A stretch of DNA of 5,599 nt from Alphaproteobacteria bacterium. Lineage in GTDB: Bacteria; Pseudomonadota; Alphaproteobacteria; Sphingomonadales; Sphingomonadaceae. The translations under genes were made by a program, and so were the position numbers. The notes beneath the pieces are model-generated. The model had not been told where the DNA came from, made no database searches, and saw only the letters and a program-made list of their open reading frames with translations. Location of the stretch: the NCBI GenBank assembly GCA_028293005.1, contig JAQGLH010000286.1:1-5599 (forward strand), read 5' to 3'. Below are positions 1 to 4,691 of this stretch, piece by piece; position 1 is the stretch's first letter, and the number at the start of each line of letters is the position of its first letter.

Positions 1-54
1 GCTACGGTACTGGCGAACGCCGAGGGCAACCTCGTTACCGCCGAGGCAATCCAG

Positions 55-492
55 ATGAACGTCACCGACTGGACGTCCAAACAAGCCAATTTCGATCAGC
101 GCATGAACGACCTCAACAATCGCGTTCAGGCGCTCCTCGCGGAATGCCAAGGCTCTTATCCTGCCGATCAGCTCGCGGTGCTCCAGGCGAGATGCGATGC
201 ATCAACCAGCCAGTTGAAAACATCGATGGATCAACTGCTGCTCGAGCGGACCAACCTCCTCGAACAGCATGACGTCCTGCAGGCGCGCCTGACCGAGCGC
301 GGCAGTCAATGGCAGTCGATCGAGGCAAGCATCGCGACCGCCATGCAGCGCTTCGTCACCCTCTGTTCCGGGCTGTCCGCAGCCGAGTTTCAAGCTTCGT
401 GTCATGTCCCCGGCGCCCCGGGACCTCGTACACGCGACCTGGTTGCACGACTTGATGGTCAACTCCTGGAGCATGCTCCGGCCACGCATTGA
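55..492 (+). CDS. Hypothetical coiled-coil-like protein, possibly 5'-truncated by the window
   Basis: I do not recognise this 145-residue protein. It is rich in Gln, Leu, Ala and charged residues from about residue 8 to 100, without predicted membrane segments or a signal peptide, and reads as amphipathic helix or coiled coil. The C-terminal 30 residues (from about 117) contain Pro and Gly and look less ordered. It has four cysteines (31, 47, 104, 116). The ATG at 55 has a GAGG at 43-46 with 8-nt spacing, so it is a reasonable start. However, the same frame is open to base 1, and the true start may lie outside the window. By eye its codons (ACA, TCA, AGA, CAA, AAA) are less GC-biased than those of the catabolic genes to the right, which could mean different ancestry. 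The gene ends about 22 nt before a strong stem-loop and converges on the next gene. Function is unknown. Confidence 0.6.
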   Translation: MNVTDWTSKQANFDQRMNDLNNRVQALLAECQGSYPADQLAVLQARCDASTSQLKTSMDQLLLERTNLLEQHDVLQARLTERGSQWQSIEASIATAMQRFVTLCSGLSAAEFQASCHVPGAPGPRTRDLVARLDGQLLEHAPATH

Positions 493-514
493 CTTGATCG
501 CGGGCCAAACGAAA

Positions 515-544
515 GCGCCCGCGACGATCTCTCGTCGCGGGCGC
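515..544. terminator. Bidirectional stem-loop terminator between convergent genes
   Basis: Bases 515-527 and 532-544 form a perfect 13-bp GC-rich inverted repeat with a 4-nt loop (TCTC). It lies 22 nt after the stop of the upstream + strand gene and 34 nt after the stop of the - strand gene. On the - strand the stem is followed by TTTCGTTT, a modest T-rich tail. On the + strand the tail is CTTGGGTTTCG, which is weaker. It most likely serves as a Rho-independent terminator for the - strand gene and also blocks read-through from the left. Confidence 0.75.
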
Positions 545-578
545 CTTGGGTTTCGTCCGGGCTTGCCGGCGGCAGCAA

Positions 579-899
579 TTACTTCAGCTTGCGGATCTCG
601 GCGAGCGTCAGCGTGGTCGTCGCCACCGACTTGTTCTTGGCAGTGATCGTTCCGATCGGAATCACCGCGAAGCGGCCGTCGACGATGACCGATGCCGAAA
701 CCGGCGTGCCGTTCTTCGCCTTGTAGATGCGGCTGACGCGGCCGACGCGGCGCCCGTCGGCGGTGCTCAGCACCGTGCCGACGCGCAGCTCGGAGGCAGG
801 CGCCGCGACGGCGGCTCCGGCGGTAGCTTCAGTCTGGGCCTGAGCGGCGACGGGAAGGGCAACAGAAAGCAAAGCGGCGCAAGCAAGCAAAATTCGCAT
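579..899 (-). CDS. Small secreted/periplasmic protein, PRC-barrel-like
   Basis: This 106-residue protein begins with a clear Sec signal peptide: Met-Arg, a hydrophobic core at residues 3-18, and an Ala-Gln-Ala cleavage site after residue 21. The mature part has a short Ala-rich linker (about 22-37). A beta-strand-rich segment follows (about 38-90), with a V-G-x-V-L...D-G-R-R-V-G-R-V-S-R-I pattern that resembles PRC-barrel-type folds and small periplasmic proteins seen in sphingomonads. The C-terminus (T-L-T-L-A-E-I-R-K-L-K) is probably a short helix. The start is supported by GGAG (complement of 907-910) 7 nt before the ATG. No enzyme motif or membrane anchor is visible. The exported location is well supported, the PRC-like fold is a suggestion, and the function is unknown. 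It appears to be a single-gene transcript ending at the 515-544 stem-loop. Confidence 0.82.
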   Translation of the reverse strand: MRILLACAALLSVALPVAAQAQTEATAGAAVAAPASELRVGTVLSTADGRRVGRVSRIYKAKNGTPVSASVIVDGRFAVIPIGTITAKNKSVATTTLTLAEIRKLK

Positions 900-917
900 A
901 TATCAACTCCGAGGATG

Positions 918-968
918 ATGCGCCCACCGGCGCATTGGGAAATTCAGACAACCGGCAAGGATGCCGGT
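918..968 (-). promoter_or_regulatory. Leader hairpins upstream of the secreted-protein gene
   Basis: The stretch 900-1159 has no convincing gene. On the - strand it is the upstream region of the small secreted protein. It contains a perfect 7-bp inverted repeat with a 4-nt loop (918-924 with 929-935), which sits just upstream of the Shine-Dalgarno at 907-910. A perfect 6-bp inverted repeat with a 6-nt loop (951-956 with 963-968) lies further upstream. A third small inverted repeat, GATGCA/TGCATC, lies at 1069-1085. These could structure a 5' leader, but short GC hairpins are common in such DNA. I could not identify a confident promoter pair here. Confidence 0.25.
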
Positions 969-1159
969 CACGCAGCCCCTATGTCGCCCGCGCAGCGGCA
1001 CAGAGGTTGTGCAATGCTTTCACTGAGCGAGCGATTGGTGAAGCGCGAGTGCAATTTAAGCCGGAACAGATGCACTTTTTGCATCCGTCGTCGGCTGGCC
1101 CAGAGTCTCGCGCGCCCCTCACCGATGGGAAAGTCAGCGCCGAGGCGGAGAATGCCCGT

Positions 1160-1678
1160 CTAGATCGTCCGCCACACCCCCATGAAGTCGCGCTTGCCGA
1201 TCTGCACGCCCTTCATTCGCATGATGTCGTAGGCGGTCGTGGCGTGGAAATAGAAATTGGGTTGCGAGAAGGACAGAAGAAAATTCTCGGCCGTGAAGTC
1301 GGCGCGGAGACCGGGCAACTCGAAGCACATGTCGCGGCCCTCGAAGCCGTTGATTTCCTCGGGGTCGAGCGCGGCGAGGCCCTTTTGAGTCTCGGCGACG
1401 AGCTGCTTCAGCGCGGCGAAAGTTTCGGGCCACGGGGAGCGGTCGGGAGAGAATGTGCCGTTCCGGATCGCCTCGACCGCACCGAGCGAATGGGTCGCGG
1501 TCGCGCGGACCTGATAGGCGAACGGCAGCATGTCCTCGATCAGCCGCGCATTGATCATCTCTTCCTCGGCGATGCCCTTTTCCGCGCAATAGGCCTTGGC
1601 CTTGTCGAGCAGGGCGTCGACGGCGCCCAGCAGTTGCTGACAGGAAGGAATGGTTGCCGCGTAAAGAGAAATGGCCAT
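1160..1678 (-). CDS. DUF1993 family protein (DinB-like helical bundle)
   Basis: This 172-residue protein matches DUF1993 in length and layout. It opens with M-A-I-S-L-Y-x-A-T-I-P. A helical region has the R-L-I-E-D-M-L-P-F pattern around residues 45-53. A family-like C-terminal block follows (about 141-167), with N-F-Y-F-H-A-T-T-A-Y-D-I-M-R and G-K-R-D-F-M-G. The family is related to DinB/YfiT-type four-helix bundles, and its biochemical role is not established. The protein is cytoplasmic, with no signal peptide or membrane segment. The ATG has a weak AGGT (complement of 1688-1691) about 9 nt upstream. The gene lies 117 nt downstream of the extradiol dioxygenase gene on the same strand, so the two could share a transcript. 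That gap contains no good terminator. A link to aromatic catabolism is not shown by the sequence. Confidence 0.88.
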   Translation of the reverse strand: MAISLYAATIPSCQQLLGAVDALLDKAKAYCAEKGIAEEEMINARLIEDMLPFAYQVRATATHSLGAVEAIRNGTFSPDRSPWPETFAALKQLVAETQKGLAALDPEEINGFEGRDMCFELPGLRADFTAENFLLSFSQPNFYFHATTAYDIMRMKGVQIGKRDFMGVWRTI

Positions 1679-1782
1679 GCGTGATTCACCTGCTGATGTT
1701 GTGGAGCGTGACCGATAGCGTGGGCCTACCGCGGCGTGAAGCGGGGTAGATCGTCCCCCTGAACCGGGGATCGCGCATTCTT

Positions 1783-1810
1783 TAATGGGCTGGCTCTAAT
1801 GGGCTGGCCC
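1783..1810. repeat. 14-bp tandem duplication across a stop codon
   Basis: Two adjacent 14-bp units, 1783-1796 and 1797-1810, are identical at 13 of 14 positions (TAATGGGCTGGCTC and TAATGGGCTGGCCC). The junction contains the TAG stop of the extradiol dioxygenase gene on the - strand. If one unit is removed, the same frame ends in TAA instead, so the protein is unchanged either way. This looks like a recent replication-slippage duplication without effect on the protein. Confidence 0.8.
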
Positions 1811-2671
1811 GCGGTCGTGGCCCCAGAGGCTGGTCGTGTCGTAGATCTCCGGCACCCAGACCGAATCGTCGATCTCGCGTGCGCCATAGCCATATTCGAC
1901 CTCGAACCCCGACGGCGTCTCGATGTAGAAAGATAGCATGTGGTCGTTGCTGTGCTTGCCCAGCGTCGAGGCGACGCGGATGCCTGCCTTCTTCACCCGG
2001 TCGAGTGCCTCGCCGACATTGTCGAACTCGGCGACCTGGACCATGAAATGGTGCAGCCTTCTCGGCATGTCGATCGGCACCAGCGCGAGACTGTGGTGGC
2101 GCGGATTGCAATGGAGGAAGATCGTGCGCAGGCTGACCGGGCCGATGTTCATGTCGATCGAATCCGACAAGCGGAAGCCGAGCAATTCCTCGTAGAAGCG
2201 GCGCGCCGCCGCGATGTCCGAAACCGCGATCACGAGGTGGCCGATACCGCGCCCGTCCGTGACGAACGCGCTCACACCCAGAGGCGAGTGGAACGGCTTT
2301 TCCGCCCGCGCTTCGCGGCGATGATAGAGCTCGCAGCGCAGCCCGTCGGGATCGTTGGTGCGCAGCAGACGACCGACTCCGCGCTCCTTGGCGAGCGCTT
2401 GATCCTCCTCGACCGCGAAGCCGCTCGCACGCAGGCGGCTCGCCAGCGTCTCGAGCTCCGCTTCGCTGTCGGCCTCGAAGCCCGCGAACAAGAGGTCGTC
2501 GGCGCCGCCCGGCTCGACCGCGATGCGCCACGGCGCCTCGTCGACGCGAAAGCGCAGCCCGTCGGCGTCGTCCGCGGCCAGCTCCAGCCCCAATATGTTG
2601 GTTCCGAACTCGCGCCACGCGTCGAGATCGGAGACGCTCACGCCGAAATAGCCAAGCGCGGAAACGGCCAT
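1796..2671 (-). CDS. Type I extradiol ring-cleavage dioxygenase (VOC fold, 2,3-dihydroxybiphenyl dioxygenase type)
   Basis: This 291-residue enzyme is predicted to cleave a catechol ring next to its two hydroxyls, using Fe(II) and O2. It has two vicinal-oxygen-chelate modules, about residues 1-130 and 135-285, and family length is about 290-300. In the second module the iron ligands are H145 (in G-I-G-H-L), H208 (second His of R-R-L-H-H-F-M) and E259 (in F-E-V-E-Y-G). Active-site residues H193, H240 and Y249 are also present. The stretch G238 to E259 fits the extradiol dioxygenase signature. The C-terminal L-W-G-H is typical of this group. The start at 2671 is chosen because GGAGG precedes it and the protein then aligns with family N-termini. 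An ATG at 2683 lacks a ribosome site. The gene is divergent from the Rieske oxygenase gene. The substrate is unknown, and the symbol bphC would overstate what can be seen. Confidence 0.92.
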   Translation of the reverse strand: MAVSALGYFGVSVSDLDAWREFGTNILGLELAADDADGLRFRVDEAPWRIAVEPGGADDLLFAGFEADSEAELETLASRLRASGFAVEEDQALAKERGVGRLLRTNDPDGLRCELYHRREARAEKPFHSPLGVSAFVTDGRGIGHLVIAVSDIAAARRFYEELLGFRLSDSIDMNIGPVSLRTIFLHCNPRHHSLALVPIDMPRRLHHFMVQVAEFDNVGEALDRVKKAGIRVASTLGKHSNDHMLSFYIETPSGFEVEYGYGAREIDDSVWVPEIYDTTSLWGHDRGPAH

Positions 2672-2676
2672 CCACT

Positions 2677-2681
2677 CCTCC
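2677..2681 (-). promoter_or_regulatory. Ribosome binding site that fixes the extradiol dioxygenase start
   Basis: On the - strand GGAGG (complement of 2677-2681) lies 5 nt before the ATG at 2671. The upstream in-frame ATG at 2683 overlaps this site and has only an A-rich stretch before it. The internal ATG is therefore the better start, giving 291 rather than 295 residues. Confidence 0.75.
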
Positions 2682-2745
2682 ATTTTTTACCCGCTTATGG
2701 CCGCGATCTTAGCACGGATCATCCCATCGGCGCACGCGGGACAAC

Positions 2746-2774
2746 TGGACAAATCGCATCGTAGCGAATATCAC
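2746..2774 (+). promoter_or_regulatory. Predicted sigma70-type promoter of the Rieske oxygenase gene
   Basis: TGGACA at 2746-2751 (five of six matches to TTGACA) is followed after exactly 17 nt by TATCAC at 2769-2774 (four of six matches to TATAAT). Transcription would begin around 2781, inside the 16-bp palindrome. The placement makes steric repression by a bound regulator plausible. The prediction rests on consensus matching only. Confidence 0.5.
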
Positions 2775-2788
2775 TTCGATATCGAAGT
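2773..2788. promoter_or_regulatory. 16-bp perfect palindrome, candidate MarR operator
   Basis: ACTTCGATATCGAAGT reads identically on both strands, and no mismatch occurs over 16 bp. It lies in the 168-bp region between the divergent extradiol and Rieske genes, and it overlaps the end of the predicted -10 box and the likely transcription start. Dimeric MarR-family repressors typically bind palindromes of about this size, and a MarR gene follows the Rieske gene. The pairing of regulator and site is inferred from position. The flank CGAATATC (2765-2772) partly repeats the palindrome's CGATATC and might be an auxiliary half-site. Confidence 0.65.
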
Positions 2789-2826
2789 CATTTTGCACGC
2801 GCGCCCGATGCGGTGCCGGCCGGAAC

Positions 2827-2830
2827 GAGG
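2827..2830 (+). promoter_or_regulatory. Ribosome binding site supporting the GTG start of the Rieske gene
   Basis: GAGG at 2827-2830 lies 9 nt before GTG at 2840. The earlier in-frame GTG at 2813 has no ribosome site. It would add nine residues (M-P-A-G-T-R-Q-D-D) that do not fit the usual family N-terminus. Confidence 0.6.
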
Positions 2831-2839
2831 CAAGACGAC

Positions 2840-4135
2840 GTGAGTCCTGAAGATAATGAACTGATGTGCCTGGTGGAGGGCGATGCTCCGATGGGGCGAA
2901 TCATGCGCGCCCATTGGCTGCCCGTCTGCATGAGCGAAGAGGTCGCGGAGGCCGATGGCCCGCCGGTGCGTGCGCGGCTGCTCGGCGAGGACATGGTCGC
3001 GTTCCGCGACAGCAACGGCCACGTCGGCGTGCTCGCCGAGGCATGCCCGCACCGTGGTGCTTCGCTGTTTTTCGGGCGCAACGAGGAAGGCGGACTACGC
3101 TGCCTCTATCACGGCTGGAAGTTCGATACCGGCGGCAACGTCCTCGACATGGCCTGCGAGCCGAACGCAAAACGGATGTGCGTCGGGATGAGCACCAAAT
3201 CCTATCCGGTCCACGATGCCGGCGGTTTCATCTGGGCATGGATGGGCGATCCGGCGGCGGTCGCGCCGTTCCAGACCCCGGCCTGGGCACCGACACCAGA
3301 CACCAGGATCAGCATCGTCAAGATGCACGTCGCCTGCAATTGGGCGCAGGTGCTCGAAGGGTCGATCGATTCGGCGCACAGCTCGAGCCTGCATTCGACC
3401 AACATCCCCGCAGCCGACGGCGTCGGCGGCTCGACAGCGACCGGCGACACCTGGATTCGGCCGACCGTCGATAAGGCGCCGCGGATGGAATATGAGATGA
3501 CCGACTACGGCTTCCGCTACGTCGCGTTGCGCCGTCCGATCGTCCGCGAGGAAAGCGAAGTCTATGTGCGAATGACTATCTTCATCGCGCCGTACACCGT
3601 GCTGATCCCGCCCAACAATCAATATCATCTATCGCAGATGCTGGTGCCGATGGATGACGGCAATTGCATGTTCTATTGGGTCGCCTGGCACGAAACCAAG
3701 GGCATCGACCAGGACGAATGGCGGCGCTTCTGCGCGGCCCTGCCCGGCATCGATCTCGATTCCGACTTCAGGAAGCTGCGCAACGCCGGCAACAATTACA
3801 TGCAGGACCGTGAGGCGATGAAGCACGGCGACTTCACCGGCATCAAGGGCATCCCCACGCAAGACATGGCGATGTGGGAGTCGATGGGCCGGATCGCCGA
3901 CCGCACCGGCGACAAGCTCGGCGCGAGCGACCTTGCGATCATCCAGTTCCGCAAGCAGATGATCGCCGCCGCGAGGAAAATGCGCGACGGCGGCCCCGCC
4001 ATTGGCGCGACCGAGCCGCGCACGCCGCCGGTGACCTTGCGCTCTTATGAAGGCGTGATCCCCAAGAGTATGGATTGGAAGACGCTCGATTTCGCAGCAT
4101 TCGAGGCGCATCGGATCCGGCCGGAAGCGGCGTGA
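2840..4135 (+). CDS. Rieske non-heme iron oxygenase, phthalate 4,5-dioxygenase-type alpha subunit
   Basis: This 431-residue protein is the catalytic subunit of an aromatic-ring oxygenase (dioxygenase or O-demethylase type). The N-terminal Rieske domain (about 20-140) has C69-P-H71 and C88-L-Y-H91, the four [2Fe-2S] ligands. The catalytic domain has E-G-S-I-D177-S-A-H180-x4-H185, in which H180 and H185 bind the mononuclear iron and D177 bridges to the Rieske centre. The third iron ligand is probably D323 in N-N-Y-M-Q-D-R-E. Its length, the M-S-P-E-D-N-E-L start, the D-F-T-G-I-K-G-I-P block (331-339) and the C-terminal A-I-I-Q-F-R-K-Q-M-I region fit the phthalate-4,5-dioxygenase-like group, which also includes DDVA O-demethylase-like enzymes. 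A reductase, and perhaps a ferredoxin, must supply electrons but neither is in this window. The substrate is unknown. GTG at 2840 is chosen over GTG at 2813 on ribosome site and family alignment. Confidence 0.92.
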   Translation: MSPEDNELMCLVEGDAPMGRIMRAHWLPVCMSEEVAEADGPPVRARLLGEDMVAFRDSNGHVGVLAEACPHRGASLFFGRNEEGGLRCLYHGWKFDTGGNVLDMACEPNAKRMCVGMSTKSYPVHDAGGFIWAWMGDPAAVAPFQTPAWAPTPDTRISIVKMHVACNWAQVLEGSIDSAHSSSLHSTNIPAADGVGGSTATGDTWIRPTVDKAPRMEYEMTDYGFRYVALRRPIVREESEVYVRMTIFIAPYTVLIPPNNQYHLSQMLVPMDDGNCMFYWVAWHETKGIDQDEWRRFCAALPGIDLDSDFRKLRNAGNNYMQDREAMKHGDFTGIKGIPTQDMAMWESMGRIADRTGDKLGASDLAIIQFRKQMIAAARKMRDGGPAIGATEPRTPPVTLRSYEGVIPKSMDWKTLDFAAFEAHRIRPEAA

Positions 4136-4164
4136 GCCTCGCTCCGGCGGCCTCTCGAACAGCC

Positions 4165-4620
4165 ATGCCGATCAAGCTTCCGGCGCATCGCAGCCTCGGC
4201 CGGCAGGTCCGCGCCAGCCATCGCGGCTTCGACCGCTTGCTCAACGCGCGGCTCGCGCCGGTCGGGCTCAAATCGGGCTTCTGGTATTATCTGCGCGCAT
4301 TGTGGGAAGAGGATGGAATCACCCAGAAGCGGCTCAGCGATCTCACCCATGTCACCGAGGCGACGACGGTCAGCCTGATCAACGACATGGTCGAGGCGGG
4401 ACTGGTGACCCGCGAGCGCGAACCCGACGACCGTCGCAAGCTGCGCATCAGCCTGACCGACAAGGGCCGCGCGCTCGAGGAGCAATTGATGCCGCACGCG
4501 ATCGAGATCAACGTGATCGCATCAAAGGGCATTCCGCGCGACGAGCTCGAAACCTGCCTCTCGGTGCTGATCCGCATGACCGGGAACCTCAACCTCGAGC
4601 TGCAGGAAGGCGAGGGGTAG
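4165..4620 (+). CDS. MarR-family transcriptional regulator
   Basis: This 151-residue protein has the size and layout of MarR repressors. An N-terminal dimerisation helix region (about 8-30) is followed by a winged helix-turn-helix. The helix-turn-helix spans about residues 52-81 (I-T-Q-K-R-L-S-D-L ... T-E-A-T-T-V-S-L-I-N-D-M), and the wing has the hallmark D-D-R-R-K-L-R at 88-94. The C-terminal dimerisation helices cover about 100-145. MarR proteins usually bind palindromes as dimers and release them on binding a phenolic or other small ligand. The gene starts 29 nt after the Rieske stop and is probably co-transcribed with it. A GTG at 4132 overlaps the Rieske TGA (GTGA) and would give 162 residues with translational coupling. 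ATG 4165 is preferred because the conserved-looking sequence begins there, although it lacks a clear ribosome site. The likely target is the palindrome at 2773-2788. Confidence 0.92.
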   Translation: MPIKLPAHRSLGRQVRASHRGFDRLLNARLAPVGLKSGFWYYLRALWEEDGITQKRLSDLTHVTEATTVSLINDMVEAGLVTREREPDDRRKLRISLTDKGRALEEQLMPHAIEINVIASKGIPRDELETCLSVLIRMTGNLNLELQEGEG

Positions 4621-4643
4621 GGGCTTCCCCTTGCTCCTGCTTT

Positions 4644-4665
4644 CCCCTCCCGCAAGAGGGAGGGG
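4644..4665. repeat. CCCCTCCC stem-loop between convergent genes
   Basis: Bases 4644-4651 (CCCCTCCC) and 4658-4665 (GGGAGGGG) form a perfect 8-bp stem with a 6-nt loop (GCAAGA). The element lies 23 nt after the MarR stop and 26 nt beyond the stop of the convergent decarboxylase-like gene. Neither strand has a T-tract after the stem, so it is not a textbook terminator. It could still stop or stabilise transcripts. I recall similar pyrimidine/purine stem-loops as dispersed intergenic repeats in sphingomonad genomes, but a genome search is needed to say so here. Confidence 0.55.
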
Positions 4666-4691
4666 CGCTGTCTCGAGCAGTTCGCCACCGC

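Noticed and set aside
935..1684. Long + strand open frame covering the DUF1993 gene and its downstream region
   Set aside because: It mirrors the DUF1993 coding frame, shows no recognisable domain and has no ribosome site.
1749..1772. Hairpin CCCC...GGGG downstream of the extradiol gene, considered as a terminator
   Set aside because: Only five continuous pairs plus a wobble, a C-C mismatch below, and no T-tract on the - strand.
2716..2752. Two TTGTCC boxes on the - strand as -35 elements for the extradiol gene
   Set aside because: No acceptable -10 element lies 16-18 nt downstream of either box, so I could not place a promoter for this gene.
1940..2764. Long + strand open frame antisense to the extradiol dioxygenase
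   Set aside because: It is an Arg/Ala-rich shadow of a gene with intact catalytic motifs on the other strand, and is produced by high GC.
2813..2839. GTG at 2813 as the start of the Rieske oxygenase
   Set aside because: It has no ribosome site, and the extra nine residues do not fit family N-termini. GTG 2840 has GAGG upstream.
3095..4111. Two - strand open frames antisense to the Rieske oxygenase
   Set aside because: They are shadows of the conserved Rieske frame and have low-complexity His/Arg/Ala-rich translations.
2840..4135. Naming the Rieske gene as phthalate 4,5-dioxygenase or LigXa
   Set aside because: Fold and family are clear, but substrate-specific residues cannot be judged by eye and the neighbourhood does not match either known pathway fully.
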